Origin: Actinomycetota bacterium
GTDB lineage: Bacteria > Actinomycetota > Aquicultoria > Aquicultorales > Aquicultoraceae
Assembly: GCA_030017355.1 (NCBI GenBank)
Contig: JASEIR010000021.1
Location: forward strand, 13,174-18,606
DNA length: 5,433 nt
Reading direction: 5' to 3'
The notes beneath the pieces are model-generated. The model had not been told where the DNA came from. It saw nothing but the letters and a program-made list of their open reading frames with translations, and searched no databases. This document shows positions 1-5,422 of the stretch, one piece after another. Each line of letters opens with the position of its first letter. Within the stretch, counting starts at the first letter, position 1. A program made the translations under genes and the position numbers.

Positions 1-920
1 GGATGGTAACGCCAGCCGTATCCGGATGTGATAGGTCCATCAACAGGTCGTATAAAACCATTGCCTGACCTGGCATAATTTCTCGAAACTGAGGCGCTAC
101 CCCTTCTTTCAAGCTCCCTAATCTGTCTTGCAATCAGATTTGACGATGATTCTAGCACATCAAGGTCATAAGCAAGCTTGGCTTTCAGTGCCTTAAGATT
201 TGCAAAAATAGTTTTCTGACGATTCATCTCATTGATATAAAGTTTCTGGCGAACCACCAACCTTGTATTTACTGCTTTTAAGTGATTTTCTTCATCAACA
301 AGAATTAAATATTGTTTATTAACATCCTTTTTCTTGGCCCTTACTTGCTCTGCCTTCTTTGCAATAGCGGCTTTTAGCTCTTTCATCTGCCGAACCAGCT
401 TTACATCATTTTTGACAATCATGCCGATGAAAGCAGCACGTTCAATGAGATCACTTAGGCTTCTTGTGCTTAGGATAATTTCTAAAATATTTGTTTTGCC
501 GTTCTTATAGATATTGTTTATTCGTCGATTGAAGATTTGTTGTTTAAGGGCAAGGTTTTTTTCAGCAGCAGCAAGTTCTGACTCCGTTTTCTTGAGCTCT
601 TGCTTTAACTGAAATAGCTTGACCTCAATAACTCTTCTTCTTGCTGTGGCTTTGAGAAGCTCTACTTTAAGATTTGATATCTCGTTTTGGAGTTCAGAAA
701 TTTTCTTATCGTTGCGGGCAATTTCCTGCAGAACAGCTTCCTTCTTCTTCTCAACATTAGCTATTGCTTGTTTATTCTGAAGGATTTTTGAGTTGATTTT
801 CTTCAGCTCTTGGCGCTTGGAACTTAGCTGAGAAGCATAAGCTAACGGCGATAAAAGAGTAAGCGAAACAAAGGCTATTATTAGTATCTTTGGCCAGTAA
901 AACTTGTGAAAACGTACCAT
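1..920 (-). CDS. Exported coiled-coil M23 (LytM-type) metallopeptidase, CwlO/EnvC-like; C-terminus cut off by window edge
   Basis: Likely a cell-wall peptidase, or a regulator of one, acting outside the membrane. I translated it by hand: 306 full codons are visible from the ATG at 920-918, and an in-frame TGA lies 9 bases upstream, so no earlier start is possible. Residues 1-29 form a signal peptide: basic start (R3, H5, K6), hydrophobic core from about 12 to 28, and a signal peptidase I site at AYA/S (29/30). Residues 31 to about 275 are a long charged coiled coil rich in Lys, Glu, Gln and Leu. Within it, about 136-180 resembles the segment shared by CwlO, PcsB and EnvC-type proteins (NIYKNG, then LSDLIERAAFIG). 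After a short linker, residues 288-307 open an M23 domain, with RPVDGPITSGYG followed by GWRYHP. The HxxxD and HxH zinc ligands lie beyond the window, so I cannot tell an active peptidase from an inactive EnvC-like activator. No clear Shine-Dalgarno site precedes the ATG. Confidence 0.9.
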   Translation of the reverse strand, partial: MVRFHKFYWPKILIIAFVSLTLLSPLAYASQLSSKRQELKKINSKILQNKQAIANVEKKKEAVLQEIARNDKKISELQNEISNLKVELLKATARRRVIEVKLFQLKQELKKTESELAAAEKNLALKQQIFNRRINNIYKNGKTNILEIILSTRSLSDLIERAAFIGMIVKNDVKLVRQMKELKAAIAKKAEQVRAKKKDVNKQYLILVDEENHLKAVNTRLVVRQKLYINEMNRQKTIFANLKALKAKLAYDLDVLESSSNLIARQIRELERRGSASVSRNYARSGNGFIRPVDGPITSGYGWRYH

Positions 921-962
921 ACGGGTTCAAAGTTTAGCCGCTAGGGATTGCCAAAATCAACC

Positions 963-993
963 ATATAAGCAAGTGGTAATAATTACCAGCAAG
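963..993 (-). promoter_or_regulatory. Perfect 15-bp palindrome with flanking GCAAG repeats, upstream of the M23 gene
   Basis: TGGTAAT-A-ATTACCA at 974-988 is a perfect inverted repeat with 7-base arms, flanked on both sides by GCAAG (969-973 and 989-993). On the minus strand it sits just upstream of a weak TATAT box (963-967), about 50 bases before the M23 start codon. A weak TTGCTG -35 would place the palindrome in the spacer. That position suits a repressor or response-regulator site. The palindrome is directly visible; the regulatory role is inferred. Confidence 0.4.
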
Positions 994-1098
994 CTGTACC
1001 AGGGGAAACATAAGAAAAAAATTTTTGCACATCCTCAGTCAACTATCAATTGCTTCTGCACTAAAAGCGCTTGTTAAGCAGGCTAAATACAGAGAAGT

Positions 1099-1575
1099 TT
1101 ACTTAAAGATTAACCACTCGTTACCCTTGCCACGAGCAGTGCGGACGAGATGAAATTCACCCTTAAGCCGTTTTCCATTTAGAACAAATTTAAAGCTTTT
1201 GGGTTTCTTCTGAATGATTTCAAACGAACCCTTATCCCATATGGTAACTTTTCCAGCGCCATACTGGCCTTCTGGAATTGTTCCTTCAAAATCAATGTAA
1301 CTAACGGGATGGTCTTCTACCTGAACGGCTAGTCTTTTAACACCCTTTTCCTCAGAAATCCCCTTTGGTACTGCCCAGCTTTTAAGTACAATTGGTCCGC
1401 TTGGTTCGTCAGATTCAAAAAAATCTGATGGCAGCTCAAGGCGAAAATCAAAGTGGTGATGGCTGGCATAATGTTCTTGAACTACAAAGTGCTTTTGCCA
1501 GATTTCTTCTGGTTTACCTACAGGCTCAGATGTTTTGTTAAACCTTCTTTTTTCTTGATATTCTTCAAGGGCCAT
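1099..1575 (-). CDS. Stand-alone DNA ligase D 3'-phosphoesterase (PE) domain protein
   Basis: This 158-residue protein consists only of the PE module found at the N-terminus of multidomain LigD. In that family the module is a metal-dependent enzyme that removes 3'-phosphates and trims 3' ribonucleotides so that broken ends can be sealed. The signature blocks are present: FVVQEH (30-35), HHFDFRLEL (40-48), LKSWAVPKG (64-72), VEDHPVSYIDFEGTIPEGQYG (86-106) and a C-terminal EFHLVRTARGKGNEWLI. By my recollection of Pseudomonas LigD numbering (H42, H48, D50, R52, H84, Y88), the matching residues here are H35, H41, D43, R45, H89 and Y93, so all the known active-site positions look intact. The fold ends within a few residues of the usual domain end. 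No Ku, polymerase or ligase gene lies in the window. The ATG has no ribosome site but lies 7 bases below a TATAAT box, which suggests leaderless translation. Confidence 0.93.
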   Translation of the reverse strand: MALEEYQEKRRFNKTSEPVGKPEEIWQKHFVVQEHYASHHHFDFRLELPSDFFESDEPSGPIVLKSWAVPKGISEEKGVKRLAVQVEDHPVSYIDFEGTIPEGQYGAGKVTIWDKGSFEIIQKKPKSFKFVLNGKRLKGEFHLVRTARGKGNEWLIFK

Positions 1576-1581
1576 GGGTGT

Positions 1582-1610
1582 ATTATAGCCTTAAGGCGTA
1601 TGCTTTTAAC
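1582..1610 (-). promoter_or_regulatory. Promoter for leaderless transcription of the PE gene
   Basis: On the minus strand an exact TATAAT (1587-1582) is followed by six bases and then the ATG at 1575, so transcription would be expected to start at or within a base or two of the A of the start codon. A poor -35 (GTTAAA, 1610-1605) lies 17 bases upstream. No purine-rich ribosome site fits between box and start, which agrees with a leaderless mRNA. The transcription start itself is inferred. Confidence 0.6.
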
Positions 1611-1648
1611 AGAGCCTAGGGTCTAGGGGAATCACTGTTTTCGTGATT
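1611..1648. promoter_or_regulatory. Operator-like repeats in the divergent PE/redoxin intergenic region
   Basis: This stretch holds two inverted repeats. The first, at 1611-1624, is AGAGCCTAGGGTCT, a 14-base palindrome with one mismatched pair that contains the first of two CTAGGG copies (1616-1621 and 1623-1628). The second, at 1630-1648, is AATCAC, a 7-base spacer, then GTGATT, with perfect 6-base arms. They lie just upstream of the PE promoter and about 85-120 bases before the redoxin start, so a regulator bound here could act on both genes. The second repeat is followed on the plus strand by TTGG rather than a clean U-run, so it is a poor terminator. No regulator is identified. Confidence 0.35.
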
Positions 1649-1731
1649 TTGGATTTGGGTGTTTTAAATTGTTTGACGAGCGCGGGGGAGGGAAAAACCA
1701 ATTGTAATTAAGTAAGTTTGGGGAGAGCGGG

Positions 1732-2223
1732 ATGGCTGTATATAGGAAGGAGAAATTAAGGACAGGCACGATTATACCGTTTTTCAATCTTCCGTCTAGT
1801 AAAGGAAGGTACATAAAATCTTGGGATTACAAGCAGCGCAAGCATTTGGTTTTATATCTTTTTGGCGGCATGAAATGCACTGAGTGCAGAGAAACACTAA
1901 ATAAATTTGCTAAAAACTATCATCAATATCAGCAATTAAATGCTGAAGTCATTGCAATAGGCAGGGATGGTTTGGATGCAATTGCAAACTTGGCAAAAGA
2001 ACTAAATCTGCCATACCCGGTTCTTGCTGATCCTAAAGGCAATGTGATAGATAAATATACCTACATTAATTCAGAGACAGGGATGCCTTATCCATCGGTT
2101 TTTATAGCAGATAAGTTTGGCGCTCTTGAGGAGGAGTGGGTAGTAACCAGTGAGCACGAGCTGCCCGGTCAAGAACAAATCCTAGGAATCATAGAGCTAT
2201 TTGAATTAAGATGTCCAGAGTGA
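1732..2223 (+). CDS. Redoxin-domain thioredoxin-fold protein with CxxC; UGA codon at a CPE(C/U) position
   Basis: A small cytosolic thioredoxin-fold protein (163 residues to the UGA) of the redoxin/AhpC-TSA superfamily, probably a thiol peroxidase or disulfide reductase; the substrate is unknown. Visible parts: an N-terminal TIIPFFNLPSSKG strand (13-25), the core strand LVLYLFGG (39-46), then the active-site motif KCTECRETL (C49, C52) at the head of a helix. Next come AEVIAIG (71-77), the LPYPVLADPKGNVIDKY segment (93-109) and a cis-proline-type loop MPYPSVFIAD (118-127, P121). It lacks the PxxxTxxC motif of classical peroxiredoxins and has no signal peptide. The ATG follows GGGGAG with about 6-8 bases of spacing. 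The protein ends Cys161-Pro-Glu, then UGA (2221-2223), then GGA GTT TAG TAG. If the UGA were read as selenocysteine the product would be 166 residues, ending CPEUGV. I found no convincing promoter: TTGACG (1673-1678) lies 24 bases from TGTAAT (1703-1708). Its neighbour is the M42 gene, about 160 bases downstream. Confidence 0.88.
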   Translation: MAVYRKEKLRTGTIIPFFNLPSSKGRYIKSWDYKQRKHLVLYLFGGMKCTECRETLNKFAKNYHQYQQLNAEVIAIGRDGLDAIANLAKELNLPYPVLADPKGNVIDKYTYINSETGMPYPSVFIADKFGALEEEWVVTSEHELPGQEQILGIIELFELRCPE

Positions 2224-2259
2224 GGAGTTTAGTAGGAGCAGTTGCTCTGGCAAGCAGAG
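2221..2259 (+). promoter_or_regulatory. Candidate bacterial SECIS element after the redoxin UGA
   Basis: Eleven bases after the UGA (2221-2223) begins the hairpin GGAGC-AGTT-GCTCT (stem 2235-2239 with 2244-2248, including one G-U pair; loop 2240-2243). The loop starts 16 bases after the UGA and has G in its second position. Known bacterial SECIS hairpins lie just 3' of the UGA with a G near the start of the apical loop, and as I recall Escherichia coli fdhF also has 11 bases between UGA and the upper stem. A competing hairpin, CTCTG-GCAAG-CAGAG (2245-2259), also has a G-initial loop within the usual distance. Neither is followed by a U-run, so a terminator is less likely. Short hairpins are common by chance. 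Confidence 0.35.
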
Positions 2260-2271
2260 GTAATACAGGGG

Positions 2272-2298
2272 TATAATTCTTTGCATGCGGCCTATAAT
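2272..2298 (+). promoter_or_regulatory. Two candidate -10 boxes upstream of the M42 gene
   Basis: Exact TATAAT hexamers occur at 2272-2277 and 2293-2298, in the gap between the redoxin and aminopeptidase genes. The -35 regions are weak: TGGCAA lies 18 bases before the first, and nothing good precedes the second. Either would give a leader of roughly 75-100 bases. The M42 gene may therefore be transcribed independently of the redoxin gene. Confidence 0.4.
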
Positions 2299-2384
2299 CT
2301 ATTGAGCACTTTGAGATAAACAGTTTGGTGGCTAATTTATGTCTTTGCTTAATGGCACTTAATAAACAAGGAAGGGGAATGTTG

Positions 2385-3455
2385 ATGTCTGGCGCGATTC
2401 AGCTCCTTGAAGAACTTGTAAATGCGGATGGAATCTCTGGTTTTGAGAAAGGCCCAAGAGATGTAATCAGGCGCCACCTCGAACCAGTGACAACTATCGA
2501 AATTGATAATTTAGGAAGCATTATCGCAGAAAAGAAGGGTTCTTCAGATAAACCTCGTATTATGATAGCTGGCCACATGGATGAAATTGGCCTAATGGTT
2601 TCGTTTATTACCAAAGAAGGCTTTATTAGGTTTCAACCAATTGGTGGTTGGTGGGATCAGGTGATGTTATCGCAAAGGGTCACCATAAAGGGGAGTAAAG
2701 GTGATGTAGTAGGCGTAATTGGCTCCAAACCCCCACATTTACTGACTGCTGAGGAAAGAAAAAAGGTAGTTGAAATAAAGGATATGTTTATCGATGTTGG
2801 GGCCTCAAGCGATGAAGATGTTAAAGAAATGGGTGTAAAACCAGGCGACCCCATTGTTGTTGTAAGCCCATTTACTAGGATGAAGAAAGATAATATGTTG
2901 ATGGGTAAAGCCATGGATGATCGCGTTGGTTGTGCGGTTTTTGTAGAAGTCATTAAGAGGCTTAAGGATGTTGATCATCCAAATACTGTTTTTGGTGTCG
3001 GAACTGTGCAGGAGGAAGTAGGGCTTAGGGGTGCAAAGACAAGCGCGGCTTTAATTAATCCTGATGTTGCATTTGCTGCTGAGGTTTCAATTGCAGGTGA
3101 TATGCCTGGTGTATCTGAAAACGAAGCACAGGCAAAACTTGGCAAAGGACCTTCAATTGTGGTCTTAGACGGGAGCTTGATTCCAAACACAAAGCTTCGC
3201 GATTTAGCCGTAGAGACAGCTGAGGAAAACGGCATACCGTATCAATTTCAGGCTGGTATTAAAGGCGGAACAGATGCCGGTCGGATACATCTCCATAGCA
3301 CAGGCGTGCCAAGCCTTGTTGTTAGTGTACCAACAAGATATATTCACAGCCACGTTTCGATAATAAATTATGAAGATTTTGAGAACACCGTCAGGCTGAT
3401 GGTTGAAATGATCAAAAAGCTTGATGCTAGCGTCGCAGAGAGCCTAAAGCCTTAA
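2385..3455 (+). CDS. M42 family metallo-aminopeptidase (TET/FrvX/YsdC-like)
   Basis: A cytosolic dinuclear-metal aminopeptidase that removes N-terminal residues from peptides; family members usually form dodecameric tetrahedral shells. The start chosen at 2385 gives 356 residues (MSGAIQLLEEL), typical for the family. The ATG at 2379, two codons earlier, is equally possible, since AAGGAAGGGG (2368-2377) can serve both. The longer TTG-started frame from 2325 adds an unlikely tail, LCLCLMALNKQ, before the family's usual N-terminus. Motifs, counted from 2385: GISGFE (16-21), AGHMDEIG (62-69, metal ligand H64), MDDRVG (177-182, bridging Asp), QEEVGLRGA (209-217, catalytic E210 and ligand E211), AAEVSIAGDMPG (231-242, ligand position E233), GGTDAGRIH (294-302) and RYIHSH (318-323, ligand H321). 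Position 233 is Glu where Asp is often seen; both can bind metal. The catalytic set is complete, so activity is expected. Substrate preference cannot be read from the sequence. A terminator hairpin overlaps the stop codon. Confidence 0.95.
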   Translation: MSGAIQLLEELVNADGISGFEKGPRDVIRRHLEPVTTIEIDNLGSIIAEKKGSSDKPRIMIAGHMDEIGLMVSFITKEGFIRFQPIGGWWDQVMLSQRVTIKGSKGDVVGVIGSKPPHLLTAEERKKVVEIKDMFIDVGASSDEDVKEMGVKPGDPIVVVSPFTRMKKDNMLMGKAMDDRVGCAVFVEVIKRLKDVDHPNTVFGVGTVQEEVGLRGAKTSAALINPDVAFAAEVSIAGDMPGVSENEAQAKLGKGPSIVVLDGSLIPNTKLRDLAVETAEENGIPYQFQAGIKGGTDAGRIHLHSTGVPSLVVSVPTRYIHSHVSIINYEDFENTVRLMVEMIKKLDASVAESLKP

Positions 3456-3487
3456 CAAGCTAAATAATAAAGGCTAGGCAATCTTTT
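3442..3487 (+). terminator. Rho-independent terminator of the M42 gene
   Basis: On the plus strand GCCTA (3442-3446), a two-base bulge AA, and GCCTT (3449-3453) pair with AAGGC (3470-3474) and TAGGC (3475-3479), enclosing a 16-base loop and followed by AATCTTTT (3480-3487). The 5' arm lies in the last codons of the M42 gene, overlapping its TAA stop. The long loop and short U-run make it moderate in strength. On the minus strand the stem is not followed by U residues, so it would serve the convergent repressor gene poorly. Confidence 0.55.
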
Positions 3488-3497
3488 AAGAGAGAAT

Positions 3498-3890
3498 TTA
3501 TGAGTACAGTTTTTCCCTTAATTTAACAAGCCCTTCGACTTCTTTCTTGTCTTTAATTTTTAGCAAGTGGCTTAACACAGGAATTATTGAGCCATCGGAA
3601 ATTTTTTCAACAACGCTATCAACAATATCTTTTGCAACCGCAGTTTTGCTGACGGCAGGAGTATAGATGTAAGCCTTACCATTCTTGTTTTGCTTTAGAA
3701 GCCCCTTCTGGGCCATATTGTTCATTGCAGCCATGACAGTTGTATAGGGAATATAGCCGTTTCCCAACATTGTCTCATGAACATCGCGAACTGTTACCTT
3801 TCCATCCTGCCAGACAATTTGCATAATTTCTGCCTCTAAGTTGCTTAGTCCATTAACTTTTATCCTACGCCTCGAGCTTCTTCTTGCCAA
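3498..3890 (-). CDS. BlaI/MecI/CopY-family winged-helix transcriptional repressor
   Basis: A 130-residue DNA-binding repressor of the BlaI/MecI type. A basic N-terminal tail (RRSSRRRIK, 3-11) precedes the winged helix: NGLSNLEAEIMQIVW (13-27), VTVRDVHETM (32-41), the recognition-helix motif YTTVMAAMNNMAQKGLL (49-65) and the wing GKAYIYTPAVS (71-81). Residues about 82-130 form the helical dimerization region. In classical systems the repressor is cleaved by the membrane sensor protease BlaR1/MecR1 (M56). No M56 gene lies in the window, and the region near 100 has no Asn-Phe pair like the one cut in staphylococcal BlaI. The signal that lifts repression is therefore unknown. The start is TTG (3890-3888), supported by AGGAGGT (3904-3898) 7 bases upstream. 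The gene follows the radical SAM gene on the same strand after a 167-base gap that holds its own promoter, and it converges on the M42 gene with only 42 bases between stop codons. Confidence 0.92.
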   Translation of the reverse strand: MARRSSRRRIKVNGLSNLEAEIMQIVWQDGKVTVRDVHETMLGNGYIPYTTVMAAMNNMAQKGLLKQNKNGKAYIYTPAVSKTAVAKDIVDSVVEKISDGSIIPVLSHLLKIKDKKEVEGLVKLREKLYS

Positions 3891-3897
3891 TTTAATT

Positions 3898-3904
3898 ACC
3901 TCCT
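3898..3904 (-). promoter_or_regulatory. Strong Shine-Dalgarno site fixing the TTG start of the repressor
   Basis: AGGAGGT on the minus strand lies 7 bases before the TTG codon at 3890-3888. It is nearly a full anti-16S match at ideal spacing. No ATG in the frame offers a better start, because the first internal Met is residue 23, inside the first helix of the DNA-binding domain. Confidence 0.85.
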
Positions 3905-3916
3905 ATAATCTCTAAG

Positions 3917-3976
3917 TATAAGTTGTAATTGCTAGATATAAATGGCAAACTAAACGCATATTCATATAGCTTGCCA
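3917..3976 (-). promoter_or_regulatory. Candidate operator region in the repressor's leader
   Basis: Between the predicted transcription start (near 3983) and the ribosome site lie two dyads. TGGCAA (3943-3948) and TTGCCA (3971-3976) are 6-base inverted arms 22 bases apart, and a further TTGCCA occurs at 3884-3889 over the start codon. TATAAGTTGTA (3917-3927) is an 11-base dyad whose only imperfect pair is T-G; its TGTA half recalls the TACA/TGTA half-sites of BlaI operators. Repressors of this family usually control their own gene, so one of these may be the binding site. Which one, if any, is not decided by the sequence. Confidence 0.3.
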
Positions 3977-3989
3977 GTACTAAACCTAT

Positions 3990-4017
3990 ATTATAACATT
4001 TTGCCTGCCAAGCGCAA
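3990..4017 (-). promoter_or_regulatory. Promoter of the BlaI-type repressor gene (extended -10)
   Basis: On the minus strand an extended -10 element, TG-T-TATAAT (3998-3990), is preceded by a partial -35, TTGCGC (4017-4012), with a 16-base spacer. Transcription would begin near 3983 and leave a leader of about 90 bases. The exact TATAAT with its TGn extension makes this one of the most convincing promoters in the window. It means the repressor need not depend on read-through from the radical SAM gene. Confidence 0.6.
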
Positions 4018-4019
4018 GC
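4003..4019 (-). other. Small hairpin downstream of the radical SAM gene
   Basis: GCTTGC-GCTTG-GCAGGC on the minus strand forms a 6-bp stem with one G-U pair and a 5-base loop, about 40 bases after the radical SAM stop. It is followed by AAAATG, not a U-run, so it could stabilise or delimit the upstream mRNA but is a poor intrinsic terminator. It overlaps the -35 region of the repressor promoter. Confidence 0.3.
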
Positions 4020-4057
4020 CTTCTTACAGAATATTTGAAGGTAAGTAAGAGGAACTT

Positions 4058-5422
4058 CTAGGCATTTGCCTTAAGCAATAGCTCATCTTTTATTGAACCA
4101 AGATAAGCAAATATTGTTTCGCGTGCACGATTACATACTGGTTGGTTAATGTCACCATTAACCATGAGAGCTGAGTAGGCGCACCCACCACCGCAAAGAA
4201 GGGCTATATCACACTCTCTACACTTTTCCATTGAGAGAATGGTTCTCTCATTCCACATTTTAATTATTTCATCATATAGCTTTAGGTAAGGCTTAAACTC
4301 TCCCAGAGCAAACTCCCTATTTCCCATGCATTCCGTGCAAGGGTAGATATAGCCGTCTGGGCCAAAGACTATCTGCTCCAGATTGTTGGCTTCACAGTAA
4401 TAAAGCAGTGGTTGGAAGGGCCGACCTCCCCTTATAACTGCGCTGATGTGGCCAATTGTTTTAAACACACCAAGCTCAAGAAACTTCTCCAGGTATGGGT
4501 TTTCTTTGGTTACTTGAAGAAGTCTTCCTACAAGCTCGTCTTCAGGAACAAAATACGCATAGCTTTTCTTGCATGAGTGATCTAAGACTGGCGATATCAT
4601 AAAGTTGATAAGCGGGTTATCAATCCATCCTTTTAACCTTGCAAATTCAAAAAGAGTAGGAATGGAATCAATATTCTGTAAATCGGCATTTATTCTAATC
4701 GTTGTCTTAATCTGTAAATCCAACAATCTGTCTACTGCCAAGCATGTCAAATCAAAAGTTCCTTTACCGGTTGTAGATTTTCTCCTGCTATCATGGATGC
4801 TTTTAGGCCCATCGAGTGTTACCTGGCAGGATTTAATCAAAGATTTGTTGATATTTAGCTCTTTAGTGAAGCGACCTAGATGAGTACCATTTGTTACGAT
4901 GTGAATTGGCAGCGACCTTTTGCTAGCTTCATCCAGTATTTTACTAATTAGTGGTTTTGTTTTTGGAAGTAAAGGCTCGCCGCCAAAAAGGGTTATGGTA
5001 TGTTTGCGGTTGGCATGGGTGCGCCTCAGCTCATCAATTGCAGCAAAAACAAAATCGATGTCTTTCTTCTCCATGAAGGAGTGGTCGTATGTGAGTTCTC
5101 CCTCAAAGCAGTAAGTGCATTTAAGATTGCAGCTGTACGTGGGGCACAGCACAAAAGTTAGCCGTTTTTGAGTTTTTGCATAAGCTTCAGTTATATGCCC
5201 CAGAACCTGCTCTTCACGGTCCTCATTCGTAATTAGATAACCTCTTTTTATGAGGGTCGTGATGATTTCCGGATCAATTTGTGGGTTTTCTGGCAAAAAA
5301 TCTCCCCTAAGGAGCTGATATACCTGAGGATTTATAATGTCAACAGCTCCAGTTAAGGTGTTTATTATCAAAATTGATTCGCCAGAAATCTGGTAAGATA
5401 TGATCCGTTTACTAACTTTCAT
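4058..5422 (-). CDS. SPASM-domain radical SAM enzyme, probable peptide (RiPP) maturase
   Basis: A 454-residue iron-sulfur enzyme that should cleave S-adenosylmethionine to start radical chemistry, probably on a peptide. Residues 1-75 form an N-terminal region (SILIINTLTGAVDIIN at 16-31; LIKRGYLIT at 57-65) that looks like the PqqD-like peptide-recognition regions of such maturases. The radical SAM core starts near 88 with LTFVLCPTYSCNLKCTYCF: C98, C102 and C105 form the CxxxCxxC cluster site, followed by LFGGEPLL (145-152), TNGT (177-180) and the LDGPKSIHDSRR segment (203-214). The C-terminal SPASM domain has C343, G357-x4-C362, C365, then C401-x2-C404-x5-C410-x3-C414-x15-C430, the full set for two auxiliary [4Fe-4S] clusters. 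No precursor peptide or sulfatase gene is visible in the window, so the substrate is unknown. An anaerobic sulfatase maturase is the main alternative, made less likely by the N-terminal extension. TAA stands immediately before the ATG, fixing the earliest start. The gene ends with TAG. Confidence 0.93.
   Translation of the reverse strand: MKVSKRIISYQISGESILIINTLTGAVDIINPQVYQLLRGDFLPENPQIDPEIITTLIKRGYLITNEDREEQVLGHITEAYAKTQKRLTFVLCPTYSCNLKCTYCFEGELTYDHSFMEKKDIDFVFAAIDELRRTHANRKHTITLFGGEPLLPKTKPLISKILDEASKRSLPIHIVTNGTHLGRFTKELNINKSLIKSCQVTLDGPKSIHDSRRKSTTGKGTFDLTCLAVDRLLDLQIKTTIRINADLQNIDSIPTLFEFARLKGWIDNPLINFMISPVLDHSCKKSYAYFVPEDELVGRLLQVTKENPYLEKFLELGVFKTIGHISAVIRGGRPFQPLLYYCEANNLEQIVFGPDGYIYPCTECMGNREFALGEFKPYLKLYDEIIKMWNERTILSMEKCRECDIALLCGGGCAYSALMVNGDINQPVCNRARETIFAYLGSIKDELLLKANA

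Noticed and set aside
1010..1090. Possible terminator for the PE gene: a GCTT-AAC-AAGC hairpin and a separate run of T residues on the minus strand.
   Set aside because: The stem is only 4 bp, and the T-run lies well downstream with no stable stem directly before it.
1632..1814. A 60-codon minus-strand ORF across the redoxin start.
   Set aside because: It overlaps the supported redoxin gene and its promoter region, and its product has no recognisable domain or ribosome site. It is an antisense shadow.
2211..2276. A 21-codon ORF starting at an ATG inside the last codons of the redoxin gene and ending at 2276.
   Set aside because: It has no ribosome site, and its product (rich in Val, Ala and Arg) shows no recognisable pattern. 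It is probably chance overlap with the redoxin end.
2339..2362. A seven-codon ORF (MSLLNGT) with a weak GGTGG site, just before the M42 ribosome site, considered as a leader peptide.
   Set aside because: It has no run of regulatory codons and no attenuator hairpin follows it. ORFs this short arise by chance.
2325..2384. TTG-started N-terminal extension of the M42 aminopeptidase.
   Set aside because: The extra 20 residues do not match the family N-terminus, the TTG has no good ribosome site, and strong purine-rich sites precede the ATGs at 2379 and 2385.
2399..3235. Three minus-strand ORFs of 71-98 codons inside the M42 gene.
   Set aside because: They are antisense shadows of a clearly coding frame with intact catalytic motifs. 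Their Ser/Thr/Ile-rich composition is typical of reverse-complement readings.
4605..5114. Two plus-strand ORFs of 92 and 64 codons inside the radical SAM gene.
   Set aside because: They are antisense shadows of the conserved radical SAM core. No ribosome sites or known motifs were seen.
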